Shown: positions 9,026 to 18,413 of the stretch, piece after piece | Position numbering within the stretch: the first letter of the stretch is position 1 | How the letters are laid out: each line of letters starts with the position of its first letter | Origin: Streptomycetaceae bacterium | GTDB taxonomy: Bacteria; Actinomycetota; Actinomycetes; Nanopelagicales; Nanopelagicaceae | Direction: 5' to 3' | Length of the DNA: 40,741 nucleotides | NCBI GenBank assembly: GCA_027486075.1 | Contig: JAIXPU010000022.1 | Span: forward strand, 1-40,741 | Translations under genes and position numbers: made by a program | Notes under the pieces: generated by a model | The model's database searches: none | Told to the model about the DNA's origin: nothing | The model's input: the letters and a program-made list of their open reading frames with translations, nothing else

Positions 9026-11191
9026 TTACGCCTTATCTATAAATTCTGCAGTCGCATCTGCCTGCACTTGCGCAAGTTCTGACGCCAGAAGTGGGTAGTC
9101 CTGCAACCCGGTATCGAGAAGTGTAGATGCATCTTCGCGGGCAGATTCAATGAGCGATTCATCGCGGAGAACGCGCAGAAGACGAAGATGAGATTTACCT
9201 CCAGATTGGCTAGCGCCAAGCACATCGCCTTCACGTCTTTGCTCTAAATCGATTCGCGATAGTTCAAAACCATCAAGTGTTTCAGCTACTGCATCAAGTC
9301 GAACACGTGCAGAGCTTTCAGGAACTGCGCTTGTCACGAGAAGACATAGACCTGGTGAAGTGCCTCGACCAATACGGCCTCGTAGCTGGTGTAGCTGAGA
9401 AACCCCAAAGCGATCGGCATCCATAATCACCATCACCGTAGCGTTAGGAACATCCACTCCCACTTCAATAACGGTCGTTGAGACCAGGACATCAATCTCT
9501 TTGTTGGCGAATGCGCGCATCGTCGCATCTTTCTCTTCCGCCGATAAACGACCATGAAGCGGTGCGACTTTGAGCCCACTCAGCGGTCCACTCTGCAATT
9601 GCGGGCCAAGTTCTTCAACGGAGGCAATCACAGTTGCGGATTCACCCATGAGAAATTCCATATCGGCATCTTCTGAAATTGCTGCAGAGATACGTGGTGC
9701 CACGATGTAAGCCTGGTGTCCTTGGCTTACCTCTTCCTTGATGCGGTTCCATGCGCGCTCTAGATAACCTGGCTTTTCCAGAACAGGAACAACATGTGTT
9801 GTGATGGGCGCTCGACCCAATGGAAGTTCGCGCAGAGTCGATACATCCAAATCTCCAAAGACTGTCATGGCAACTGTGCGCGGGATAGGAGTTGCTGTCA
9901 TCACCAGCAAGTGTGGTGGGTTTACCGCTTTACTCTTGAGTGCATCTCGTTGCTCCACACCAAAGCGATGTTGCTCATCAACAATAATCAGACCCAAATC
10001 TTTAAACTCAACACTCCCACCGAGAAGTGCATGGGTTCCGATAACAATTCCAGCATCCCCTGAGGCCGCCTTTGCTAACGCTTCGCGTCGGGCCGCAGCA
10101 GTTTGTGACCCAGTAATGAGAGTTACTTGTGTTGCCTTCTCTTGCGCACCCAGCATTCCACCTAGAGAAAGTGGGCCGAGAAGCTTTTCGATAGTACGCA
10201 GATGTTGCGCGGCAAGTACTTCAGTAGGTGCAAGAAGCGCTGCCTGTCCACCATTATCAATAACTGTCAGGGCTGCCCGAAGTGCAACGATTGTCTTTCC
10301 GGAACCAACTTCACCTTGCAGTAGACGATGCATAGGGTGAGGCTGAGCGAGATCATCTGCAATCTCGCGCGCAACCGCGACCTGACCAGCCGTTAATTCA
10401 AAAGGCAGCGATGCATCAAAAGCTGCGAGTAAGCCACCATTTTTCACTGGGCGCGCTACTGCATCGAGGCCCTTGAGCTCGCGCCGTCGAGTAAGCAGGA
10501 GCAATTGCAGAAGCAGCGCTTCATCAAAGGTAATTCTCTGCCGTGATTTCTCCGCGCTATCGAGATCTACTGGATTATGTAGCTGTACCAGCGCTTGGTG
10601 CAAAGTGGGATAGCCATACTTAACGCGCACCCAGTCCGGCATAAAATCTGGAACTTCATCGAGTGCGCCTATTGCAAGTTCTATACATTGAGCAATCTTC
10701 CAGGATGGTAACTTCGAGCTAGCCGGATACATGGGCAAGTATTTGCCAGCGAATCCTTCCACTGCTGAGTCGACATCGCCGCCATCAGCAATTAATTCAT
10801 AATCAGGGTGCGCCAATTGACGTTTGCCGTTGAATACGCCTACCTTTCCAGCGAAGAGCCCCTGCTTTCCTACCTTGAGTTCTTTCTCGCGCCACGCCTG
10901 ATTGAAGAAGGTCAGCGATAACTTGGCCGTTCCGTCAGTGACAACTACTTCAAGGATGTTCCCTTTGCGCGCATGCAACCTTCGACTAGTAGCGCTGTAA
11001 ATCTCGGCGAGAATAGTGACCTCATCACCTTCGATGAGTTCAGAGATATTGGAGAGTTCGCCTCGGACTAAATACCTACGGGGATAGTGATGCAGCAGAT
11101 CTGAAATAGTTGTGTAGCCAAATAGTTCACGCAGTACCTTGGTTGTTCTATCGCCCACGACTCCCACTAGTTTCGAGTCGAGGGTAGCCAT
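9026..11191 (-). CDS. recG: ATP-dependent DNA helicase RecG (likely start MATLDSKL at 11191; track ORF extends to 11242)
   Basis: LLQGEVGSGKTIVALRA, DEQHRFGVEQR, LRGRIGRG; wedge domain. Confidence 0.97.
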   Translation of the reverse strand: MATLDSKLVGVVGDRTTKVLRELFGYTTISDLLHHYPRRYLVRGELSNISELIEGDEVTILAEIYSATSRRLHARKGNILEVVVTDGTAKLSLTFFNQAWREKELKVGKQGLFAGKVGVFNGKRQLAHPDYELIADGGDVDSAVEGFAGKYLPMYPASSKLPSWKIAQCIELAIGALDEVPDFMPDWVRVKYGYPTLHQALVQLHNPVDLDSAEKSRQRITFDEALLLQLLLLTRRRELKGLDAVARPVKNGGLLAAFDASLPFELTAGQVAVAREIADDLAQPHPMHRLLQGEVGSGKTIVALRAALTVIDNGGQAALLAPTEVLAAQHLRTIEKLLGPLSLGGMLGAQEKATQVTLITGSQTAAARREALAKAASGDAGIVIGTHALLGGSVEFKDLGLIIVDEQHRFGVEQRDALKSKAVNPPHLLVMTATPIPRTVAMTVFGDLDVSTLRELPLGRAPITTHVVPVLEKPGYLERAWNRIKEEVSQGHQAYIVAPRISAAISEDADMEFLMGESATVIASVEELGPQLQSGPLSGLKVAPLHGRLSAEEKDATMRAFANKEIDVLVSTTVIEVGVDVPNATVMVIMDADRFGVSQLHQLRGRIGRGTSPGLCLLVTSAVPESSARVRLDAVAETLDGFELSRIDLEQRREGDVLGASQSGGKSHLRLLRVLRDESLIESAREDASTLLDTGLQDYPLLASELAQVQADATAEFIDKA

Positions 11192-11334
11192 GCGCCTATT
11201 CTCTCTACTTACGGGTCTAACGCTCGGTAAATCCCGCTGCAATACGCATGGATTCGCTCTATCCGCCCCCCTCTTGCTACCCTTACGCCCTGATTTCGGT
11301 ATGGAATCTTTTTAATCTAGAAGGAGTACCTCTC

Positions 11335-11520
11335 ATGGCATCTTCATGCGACATCTGTGGCAAGGGCCCAAGCTTTGGTAACAACGTTTCACACTCACAG
11401 GTGAAGACACGTCGTCGCTGGAATCCGAATATCCAGCGCGTGAAGACTTTGGTTGCAGGTACTGCAAAGCGTCAGAACGTATGTACTTCATGCCTTAAGG
11501 CTGGAAAAGTCACACGTTAA
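11335..11520 (+). CDS. rpmB: 50S ribosomal protein L28 (zinc-type, CxxC)
   Basis: MASSCDICGKGPSFGNNVSHSQVKTRRRWNPN...CTSCLKAGKVTR; AAGGAG upstream of ATG at 11335. Confidence 0.97.
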   Translation: MASSCDICGKGPSFGNNVSHSQVKTRRRWNPNIQRVKTLVAGTAKRQNVCTSCLKAGKVTR

Positions 11521-11532
11521 TTCGTTAGATAT

Positions 11533-12453
11533 TTACTGAAAATGGCTCCAGGAAACTGGGGCCATTTCCTTTTCTATACCGGTAATTCCTGAGCCTGCAA
11601 CGACTTCGCCGATATGAAGGCCTGGCAAATTCTTTCCTGTGGCAAGAAGAACATGATCTTCTCCTCCACCCAGAATCCATTGCCACACATCAGCGTTGAC
11701 TTCAGTTGCCAAGTTACTGAGCTCGTTGAATTCGCTCGATTGCATGAAAAGAGATTGGTTGAGGGCAAGTGATACCCCAGAGGCAGAGGCCAGTTGCCCA
11801 CCCTGAACCACAAGTGAATCGCTGAGATCGATCATCGCAGAAGCGTTGGCGAAATCAACTGCGTAATCCAGCGTTGGAGCAGAAAATTGCGAGAGCGCCA
11901 TATCTGCAGCTGCAGAGTTAAGTGAAATTTCTTGAGTAAGGAGCTCAAGTCCTGCCGCCGACCAACCGGGAAGAGATGAGAGATAAATGGAGTCGCCAAC
12001 CTGCGCTCCGTTTCGGGTAATCGGTTGAGAGGCTGTACCAACGGCAGTCATGGCTATGACAATCTGAGAAGCGCGCGCAATATCTCCGCCCACAATCACA
12101 GCGCCCGCCAAAGTCGCTTCATGTTGCATGCCCCGCGCCAAATTTTCTATCCAGCTGATCTCTTCACTGCCGGTGAGCGAAACTGCCGCAACCAGATATT
12201 CGCAGCGACCGCCCATCGCTAAAATATCGGCAACATTTGCAGCGGTAATCTTTCGACCAATATCAAAGGGCGAAGACCACTCGGTCTTAAAGTGAACTCC
12301 CTCAACCGCCATATCGGAGCTAATAACCGAGCGTGGTGAAGTTGCAACCACCGCAGCATCATCGCCGATTCCTAGGTGGATTCGTGGATCCTGGCTAGCG
12401 AATATCTTTTGTAACACAGATATAACATCGCTCTCGCTAAATCCCATAGCCAT
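11533..12453 (-). CDS. thiL: Thiamine-monophosphate kinase (likely start MAMGFSESD at 12453)
   Basis: IHLGIGDDAAVV, SSDMAVEGVHF, GGDIARA, WQWILGGGEDHVLLAT. Confidence 0.94.
   Translation of the reverse strand: MAMGFSESDVISVLQKIFASQDPRIHLGIGDDAAVVATSPRSVISSDMAVEGVHFKTEWSSPFDIGRKITAANVADILAMGGRCEYLVAAVSLTGSEEISWIENLARGMQHEATLAGAVIVGGDIARASQIVIAMTAVGTASQPITRNGAQVGDSIYLSSLPGWSAAGLELLTQEISLNSAAADMALSQFSAPTLDYAVDFANASAMIDLSDSLVVQGGQLASASGVSLALNQSLFMQSSEFNELSNLATEVNADVWQWILGGGEDHVLLATGKNLPGLHIGEVVAGSGITGIEKEMAPVSWSHFQ
11540..11567 (+). terminator. Terminator hairpin of rpmB, inside the 3' end of convergent thiL
   Basis: AAATGGC-T-CCAG-GAAA-CTGG-G-GCCATTT then CCTTTTC; 11 WC pairs plus one T.G, GAAA loop. 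Confidence 0.75.
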
Positions 12454-12501
12454 AAGCCTAGGACATGGGATAGCGTTAGGGCGAAGCGAAAGGAAACTCA
12501 T

Positions 12502-12735
12502 ATGTCTGTTCAGGCCTATATCTTGATTCAAACCGAAGTCGGAAAAGCTAACTCTGTTGCGGCTGCTATCAAGGCAATTCCTGGGGTTTCACTCGCTGAA
12601 GGCGTGACCGGTCCTTACGACGTGATCATGCGCGCTGAGGCTCCATCAATGGAAGAGTTTGGTCGCGCAATATTAGGCAAGGTGCAAGCAGTTCCTGGAA
12701 TTACCCGCACTCTGACCTGCCCAGTCACAAATTAA
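12502..12735 (+). CDS. Lrp/AsnC ligand-binding (RAM) domain protein without HTH
   Basis: 77 aa VQAYILIQTEVGKANSVAAAIKAIPGVSLAEGVTGPYDVIMRAEA. Confidence 0.9.
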   Translation: MSVQAYILIQTEVGKANSVAAAIKAIPGVSLAEGVTGPYDVIMRAEAPSMEEFGRAILGKVQAVPGITRTLTCPVTN

Positions 12736-12736
12736 T

Positions 12737-13804
12737 TTAATTACCGAGCGGACCATTTGTACGAGCGAGTGCGCTCTGTAACAAATGTGAGATCACCTCT
12801 GTGTAGCTAACTCCACTTACCGCCCACATCTTTGGAAAGACCGATGTTGAGGTAAATCCAGGCATCGTATTAAGTTCGTTGATGATTACCTGACCTGAAT
12901 TGGTAAGGAAGAAATCAACTCGCGCTAAACCAGAGCATCCCAGCGCTTTAAAAGCAGCAATGGCTGAACTGCGAATCGCCTCTGCGGCCGTTGCGGTGAT
13001 GGGAGCAGGTAGTTCAATATCGGTTGCGCCATCTAGGTATTTAGCTTCAAAGTCGTAGAACTCAAACTTTGAATCAATCACAATCTTGCCCACGATAGAT
13101 GCTTGAGGTTGGCCATCAATTTCAAGGACAGCGCATTCAATTTCAGAGCCGACAATCGCTTTTTCAATCATTATCTTTGGATCAAAAGAAAAAGCATCTA
13201 GGACTGCAGCGGTGAGATCACCTTCGCTCTTTACCTTTGAAGTTCCACGCGATGAGCCGCCTCGAGCGGGCTTCACAAATACCGGATAACCAAGGTCAGA
13301 AACTTCTTTTGCAATTTCAGCTGAGCGGTTCTGCCAATCGCTCTTTTTTACAACTATTCCTGGCGCCGTCGCTATTCCATGGGATGCAAAGATTGGTTTA
13401 GCAAATGATTTATCCATTGCAACCGCTGAAGCTAGAACCCCTGAGCCCACGTAAGGGATGTCAGCAATTTCAAGTAAACCTTGAATGGTTCCATCTTCAC
13501 CGAATGGCCCATGTAAGAGCGGAAAGACGATATCTATGGCGAGGTTTTTTCCACCGGAGGTAAACCCTGCGACATCTGAAACGACTGCTGGCGCAGATTC
13601 AGGAACGGAAGGAAGAGTTTTGCCAGCAATAGTCATTGGATGGTCTTGTGGAATGAGAACCCATTTACCTGATTTAGCAATTCCAATAAGTATCGGATCA
13701 TATTGAGTGCGATCTATTGCACCCAGTACTCCCCCAGCGGAGATACAAGAGATTTCATGCTCGCTACTGCGTCCTCCGCAGATGATTGCAACGCGCTTTT
13801 TCAT
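12737..13804 (-). CDS. ddl: D-alanine--D-alanine ligase
   Basis: ICGGRSSEHEISCISA, PLLHGPFGEDGTIQGLLE, FVKPARGGSSRG, INELNTMPGFT. Confidence 0.97.
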   Translation of the reverse strand: MKKRVAIICGGRSSEHEISCISAGGVLGAIDRTQYDPILIGIAKSGKWVLIPQDHPMTIAGKTLPSVPESAPAVVSDVAGFTSGGKNLAIDIVFPLLHGPFGEDGTIQGLLEIADIPYVGSGVLASAVAMDKSFAKPIFASHGIATAPGIVVKKSDWQNRSAEIAKEVSDLGYPVFVKPARGGSSRGTSKVKSEGDLTAAVLDAFSFDPKIMIEKAIVGSEIECAVLEIDGQPQASIVGKIVIDSKFEFYDFEAKYLDGATDIELPAPITATAAEAIRSSAIAAFKALGCSGLARVDFFLTNSGQVIINELNTMPGFTSTSVFPKMWAVSGVSYTEVISHLLQSALARTNGPLGN

Positions 13805-14802
13805 CGGATGAAATTCTCAGCTTTCGTAGTGATCTCCATGAGCTTCTGCAAGGCCGCAGCTGGGGTCAATTGTTCACTGACAATCTCTCCGACTGCTTCA
13901 ATGACAGGCACTTCTATGCCAACGCGATGAGCAATTTCAGCAACTGCGCCTGCAGATGCCACGCCTTCGACTGTCTTTGCTACCTGTTCACGTGCCTGCG
14001 CCATCGAACCTGTACGTCCCAGGACTTCACCGAATGTGCGATTACGAGAAAGTGGCGAACCGCAACTTGCTACTAAATCACCCATGCCGGCAAGGCCTGC
14101 AGCTGAAAGCGGATCCGAACCGTGCGCTGCGCACAGGCGAGCAACTTCATTAAGTCCGCGGGTAATCAACATAGCTTGGGTATTTTCACCAAAACCCATA
14201 CCGATAGAAATTCCGACAGCCAGAGCGATCACGCTCTTTATCGCACCCGCCAGTTCGCACCCCATCACATCGACTGAGGTATAGACACGATAGTACGGAG
14301 TACGGAAGAGATCTCTCATTTGATCAGCCAACTCTTGCGTTGGCGCAGCTGCGACAGCGCCTGCTGGTTGGCGTAGTACAAGTTCATCAGCGAGGTTGGG
14401 GCCAGTTATGAGTGCAATCGCGTGTGGTCCTAGAACATCTTCGATGACTTCAGTCATACGCATCTGAGTGCTGATTTCAATACCTTTGAGGGTGCTGACG
14501 ATGATTGAATCGCTGGAGAAGAAAGGCTTCCACTCTTGTAAAGTCACGCGAAGCTGCTGCGCCGGAATGGCTAGAACATAGATATGAGAATGCGCAAATG
14601 CTTGCGCTAAATCAGTAGTCGCTTTCAGCGATAGTGGGAGTTCGTGGCTACCCAAGTACTTCTTATTTGTATGCGCTGAGTTAATTTCGGCAATCACATC
14701 TTCGCTACGGCCCCAGAGCAGAACATCATTTCCAGCATCGTTAAGAACTTGCGCCATGGTAGATCCCCAGGCGCCTGCTCCGAAAACGGTGACTGTACTC
14801 AT
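13801..14802 (-). CDS. gpsA: Glycerol-3-phosphate dehydrogenase [NAD(P)+]
   Basis: VFGAGAWGSTMAQVLNDAG, GPNLADE, GMGDLVASCGSPLSRNR. Confidence 0.97.
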   Translation of the reverse strand: MSTVTVFGAGAWGSTMAQVLNDAGNDVLLWGRSEDVIAEINSAHTNKKYLGSHELPLSLKATTDLAQAFAHSHIYVLAIPAQQLRVTLQEWKPFFSSDSIIVSTLKGIEISTQMRMTEVIEDVLGPHAIALITGPNLADELVLRQPAGAVAAAPTQELADQMRDLFRTPYYRVYTSVDVMGCELAGAIKSVIALAVGISIGMGFGENTQAMLITRGLNEVARLCAAHGSDPLSAAGLAGMGDLVASCGSPLSRNRTFGEVLGRTGSMAQAREQVAKTVEGVASAGAVAEIAHRVGIEVPVIEAVGEIVSEQLTPAAALQKLMEITTKAENFIR

Positions 14803-15578
14803 TTCCTCTTCTTCTTGAAATTACCGGTGCGCGGTAAATCAGATGTGTGAGGGTCAAAGATTACTTCAGGGCGCTTCTGCCCACGAATCTCTTCAAGGAG
14901 CGCCGTAATTGCGCGCATGATTTCAGCAGTTGCCTCAATCAGCGCCTGCGGATCTTCAGCCTTGCCTTTCCAACGTGAGAGATCGACCGGCTTTCCGGCG
15001 CGAATCACAATTGTCTTTCGCGGAAAGAGGCTTAACTTCGTTGTGTAGTTAGGGACTATGAGTTGTGAACCCCACTGCGCAATGGGAATAACCGGAGTAT
15101 CGGTTGCAAGCGCGAGCCTGGCGCAACCAGTCTTGGCAATCATCGGCCACAAATCTGGGTCGCGCGTCAGCGTTCCTTCGGGATAGACACCAAGCATGTG
15201 GCCTTTTTCAAGCAAAATCTTTGCATGATCTACTGCCTTCTTAGCATCGGAAGTTTCACGCTCAACTGGAATCTGACCTGCAGCTAACAGAATCTTGCCG
15301 ATAACTGGAACTTTAAAGACCCCGGACTTTCCAAGGTAGCGAGGTGCGCGACCATTGCGGAAGAGGAAGTGGGTAAAGACCAAGACATCTAGGTAGGACA
15401 TGTGATTGCTAGCAACGATTACTCGTCCAGTCGCTGGGATATTTTCTGCGCCTTTCCAATCTCGCTTCATCACAATATTGAAGATAGGAATAAGAACGCC
15501 AGCGCCAAATTTAAAGGCGCGATTGGTGCCGAGCGGATAACCGCTAGGTGGTGCATAAGAGACCTTGAACTGCGCCAT
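14799..15578 (-). CDS. 1-acyl-sn-glycerol-3-phosphate acyltransferase (PlsC-like; start MAQFKVSY at 15578)
   Basis: SNHMSYLDVLVF (acyltransferase HX4D variant SNHxSYLD), YPEGTLTRD; track ORF 15710 runs back over the HU terminator. Confidence 0.93.
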   Translation of the reverse strand: MAQFKVSYAPPSGYPLGTNRAFKFGAGVLIPIFNIVMKRDWKGAENIPATGRVIVASNHMSYLDVLVFTHFLFRNGRAPRYLGKSGVFKVPVIGKILLAAGQIPVERETSDAKKAVDHAKILLEKGHMLGVYPEGTLTRDPDLWPMIAKTGCARLALATDTPVIPIAQWGSQLIVPNYTTKLSLFPRKTIVIRAGKPVDLSRWKGKAEDPQALIEATAEIMRAITALLEEIRGQKRPEVIFDPHTSDLPRTGNFKKKRK

Positions 15579-15596
15579 ATCTAGAATCCTAGCGAT

Positions 15597-15637
15597 AAAA
15601 AAATCAGGGCCCGCTTGTAGCGGACCCTGATTTTTAA
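15597..15637. terminator. Bidirectional rho-independent terminator (HU transcript)
   Basis: AAAAAAATCAGGG-c-CCGC-TTGTA-GCGG-a-CCCTGATTTTT, symmetric A/T tracts. Confidence 0.85.
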
Positions 15638-15648
15638 GAAATGAAGAT

Positions 15649-16110
15649 TTACTTCTTCTTCTTTGCAACCTTCTTAGCTGGCTTGCGCTTTGCAGGAGCC
15701 TTCTTGGCAACCTTCTTCTTAGCTGCTGCCTTCTTCTTAGCAGGAGCCTTCTTCGCAGCCTTCTTCGCTGCTGGCTTTGCTGCTGCCTTTGGAGCAGCCT
15801 TTACCTCTGGCTTTGGAGCTGGGCCGAGCTTACGATCGCCAGCAATTACTTCCTTGAGAGCCTTTGCAGGTAGGAAGCGAGCCTTCTTTGAAGCCTTGAT
15901 CTTGATGGTTTCGCCGGTGAATGGGTTACGTCCCATACGTGCCTTGCGATCAACCTTCTTAAACTTACCGAAATCATTGATCATGACATCGTTGCCTGCT
16001 GACATGTTACGAACGATTGTGTCGAACACGATGTCTACAGCGTGAGCTGCTTCTTTCTTGCTGCCGTTGAAGTGTGGGGCCAACGCAGCGATGAACTGGG
16101 CCTTATTCAT
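15649..16110 (-). CDS. hup: HU-family DNA-binding protein with Lys/Ala/Pro-rich C-terminal tail (HupB-type)
   Basis: MNKAQFIAALAPHFNGSKKEAAHAVDIVFDTI, RNPFTGETIKIKASKKARFLPAKALK, tail AKKAAKKAPAKKKAAAKKK. Confidence 0.95.
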   Translation of the reverse strand: MNKAQFIAALAPHFNGSKKEAAHAVDIVFDTIVRNMSAGNDVMINDFGKFKKVDRKARMGRNPFTGETIKIKASKKARFLPAKALKEVIAGDRKLGPAPKPEVKAAPKAAAKPAAKKAAKKAPAKKKAAAKKKVAKKAPAKRKPAKKVAKKKK

Positions 16111-16186
16111 TCAATTCCCCTTAAGTTTACGCGTAAATAATTAAGCTTTTGCTTAACTGAGTAAAACTTAAACCTATTTAAGGGGT
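16111..16186 (-). promoter_or_regulatory. Structured HU mRNA leader with inverted repeats covering the SD
   Basis: CCCCTTAA 16117-16124 vs TTAAGGGG 16178-16185; TTAAGTTT 16121-16128 vs AAACTTAA 16164-16171; TTAAGC-TTTT-GCTTAA 16141-16156. Confidence 0.55.
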
Positions 16187-16226
16187 GAGAGCGTTATTGG
16201 CGCACGCGTGTCGCACTTTTATATTC

Positions 16227-16250
16227 TGCGAAAATTCGCATTTTTATGCG
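16227..16250 (-). terminator. Possible leuCD terminator / overlapping hairpins
   Basis: TGCGAA-AA-TTCGCA (16227-16240) overlapping CGCAT-TTTT-ATGCG (16237-16250), flanked by A/T runs. Confidence 0.3.
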
Positions 16251-16337
16251 TAAAAAACTCTCATTCTGGAGTTGAGACTTTTACAAGTACTACTCACCCC
16301 GTTGGCAAAAATCAGCGATTTACGCTCATTTTGCGCC

Positions 16338-16937
16338 TTAGATTCGGATAGGAAGTGTCTTTGGCTTATATGCAGGGCGCTTTGCCTCAAAGGCATCTAT
16401 GAAATCAGTCTGTTTCAAGGTTAATCCGATGTCATCAAGACCTTCCATGAGACGCCAACGTGTGTAGTCATCGAGTGCAAAGGCCACTGTGACCTCTGAA
16501 TAAGACACTGTGCGTGAATCTAGGTCGACGGTGATTTCAAGGTTTGGATTGGCTTCAATTGCAACCCAGAGAGATTCAACGCTCTCTTGTGGAAGTACTA
16601 CAGTAAGGAGGCCGCTCTTGAGCGAATTGCCACGGAAGATATCGGCAAAGCGGCTAGAGATAACCACTTTAAATCCGTAATTCTGCAGCGCCCAGACTGC
16701 GTGTTCGCGCGAAGAGCCGGTACCAAATTCTGGGCCGGCAACCAGGATGGTGCCCTTCTTAAATGCTTCTTGGTTAAGAACAAAGTCAGGATCGTTACGC
16801 CAAGCTGAGAAGAGGCCATCTTCAAAACCGCTACGTGTAACGCGCTTGAGGTAGACAGCAGGAATGATCTGGTCGGTATCTACATTGCTGCGACGAAGTG
16901 GAACTCCGCTACCAACATGTTTAATGAATTTTTCCAT
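16338..16937 (-). CDS. leuD: 3-isopropylmalate dehydratase small subunit
   Basis: [39 protein letters not shown]. Confidence 0.97.
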   Translation of the reverse strand: MEKFIKHVGSGVPLRRSNVDTDQIIPAVYLKRVTRSGFEDGLFSAWRNDPDFVLNQEAFKKGTILVAGPEFGTGSSREHAVWALQNYGFKVVISSRFADIFRGNSLKSGLLTVVLPQESVESLWVAIEANPNLEITVDLDSRTVSYSEVTVAFALDDYTRWRLMEGLDDIGLTLKQTDFIDAFEAKRPAYKPKTLPIRI

Positions 16938-16954
16938 GGCTATAAGTTCCTCTC

Positions 16955-18346
16955 TTACAAATCTGCCGGTGATGAAAGTGTGCCGCGGATAGCTGTAGCA
17001 GCAGCTACTAGTGGGCTTACCAAGTGAGTACGCCCGCCCTTACCCTGGCGGCCTTCAAAGTTACGGTTTGAAGTGGAGGCAGAACGCTCACCAACAGCAA
17101 GTTGGTCTGGGTTCATTCCAAGACACATTGAGCAACCAGCGTTACGCCATTCAGCTCCGAAATCTAGGAAGACTTTATCCAGACCTTCCTTCATCGCTTG
17201 CTGGCGCACACGTTCTGAACCTGGAACTACGAGCATGCGAAGTTTTGGAGCAATCTTCTTGCCCTCAATAACGGATGCTGCAGCGCGAAGATCTTCGATA
17301 CGTCCATTGGTGCAAGAGCCCAAAAAGACAGTATCAATCGCTATCTTCTTCAACGGCGTGCCAGCTTCAAGTCCCATGTATTGCAGGGCACGTTCTGCGG
17401 CTCCACGCTCTTCAGCATCTGCGATATCTGCAGGGTTTGGAACCGCCGCATTCAGTGGAAGACCTTGTCCAGGGTTTGTTCCCCAGGTAACAAATGGCTC
17501 TAACTCATCAGCGTCGAGATTGATTTCAACATCAAAGGCCGCGTCAGCATCTGTGTAAAGGCTCTTCCAATATGCAAGAGCTGCATCCCAATCTTCAGGA
17601 GCGTGTGGTTTTCCCTTAATGTAATCGAAAGTTGTTTGGTCAGGTGCGATAAGTCCAGCGCGAGCTCCTGCTTCAATAGACATATTGCAGATGGTCATAC
17701 GGCCTTCCATCGAGAGTGCGCGAATAGCCGACCCGCGATACTCGATGATGTAGCCCTGTCCCCCGCCGGTACCAATCTTGGCGATGATGGCCAAGATGAT
17801 GTCTTTGGCGGTAACGCCTGCTTTCAAAGTTCCTTCAACGTTGATGGCCATTGTCTTCGGGCGGTTTGATGGAAGAGTCTGAGTAGCCAAGACATGCTCT
17901 ACCTCAGAAGTGCCGATACCAAATGCAATAGCACCGAAAGCTCCATGTGTTGAAGTATGTGAATCTCCGCAGACGATTGTCATACCTGGCTGAGTAATTC
18001 CAAGCTGTGGACCCACGACATGTACAACGCCTTGGTCAGCATCTCCTAATGAGTGGATTCGAATTCCAAACTCTTTTGCGTTATTGCGCAGAGTGTCGAT
18101 CTGTAACTTTGAGACAGGATCTGCAATTGGCTTCAAAATATCGATAGTCGGAGTGTTGTGATCTTCTGTAGCAATCGTTAAATCAGGGCGGCGCACCTTT
18201 CGTCCAGCAAGGCGCAGACCATCAAATGCCTGGGCGCTGGTTACTTCATGGATGAGTTGCAAATCGATATAGAGAAGGTCTGGTTCTCCTTCAGCAGATC
18301 GAACGACATGGTCTTCCCAAATCTTCTGCGCTAACGTCTTACCCAT
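16955..18346 (-). CDS. leuC: 3-isopropylmalate dehydratase large subunit (likely start [10 protein letters not shown] at 18346; alternative 18373)
   Basis: [62 protein letters not shown]. Confidence 0.97.
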   Translation of the reverse strand: MGKTLAQKIWEDHVVRSAEGEPDLLYIDLQLIHEVTSAQAFDGLRLAGRKVRRPDLTIATEDHNTPTIDILKPIADPVSKLQIDTLRNNAKEFGIRIHSLGDADQGVVHVVGPQLGITQPGMTIVCGDSHTSTHGAFGAIAFGIGTSEVEHVLATQTLPSNRPKTMAINVEGTLKAGVTAKDIILAIIAKIGTGGGQGYIIEYRGSAIRALSMEGRMTICNMSIEAGARAGLIAPDQTTFDYIKGKPHAPEDWDAALAYWKSLYTDADAAFDVEINLDADELEPFVTWGTNPGQGLPLNAAVPNPADIADAEERGAAERALQYMGLEAGTPLKKIAIDTVFLGSCTNGRIEDLRAAASVIEGKKIAPKLRMLVVPGSERVRQQAMKEGLDKVFLDFGAEWRNAGCSMCLGMNPDQLAVGERSASTSNRNFEGRQGKGGRTHLVSPLVAAATAIRGTLSSPADL

Positions 18347-18380
18347 TTCGGTGGTGTACTCCTTCTTGCTCATTCAATTG

Positions 18381-18401
18381 GCATCTCAATAGGTGGGATG
18401 C
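18381..18401. promoter_or_regulatory. Imperfect dyad, candidate IclR-family operator between leuC and iclR
   Basis: GCATCTCA-ATAGG-TGGGATGC (one mismatch in 8-bp arms), immediately upstream of a TAATAT -10-like element. Confidence 0.5.
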
Positions 18402-18407
18402 TAATAT
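18402..18407 (+). promoter_or_regulatory. -10 element TAATAT, likely leaderless iclR transcript
   Basis: TAATAT ends 6 nt before GTG start at 18414. Confidence 0.5.
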
Positions 18408-18413
18408 CACTCC

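Noticed and set aside
9801-10340. 179-aa plus-strand ORF opposite recG
   Set aside because: Frame-shadow of recG; the sense strand is conserved helicase sequence.
15597-15710. N-terminal extension of the acyltransferase ORF (MPRRLLQSASQLRRLQRRR...)
   Set aside because: It runs across the HU terminator and the HU coding tail in another frame; the start MAQFKVSY at 15578 is more plausible.
15660-15800. Short tandem repeats (gcc/ttc/ttcttagc-type)
   Set aside because: Explained by Lys/Ala-rich codons in the HU tail, not an independent repeat array or CRISPR.
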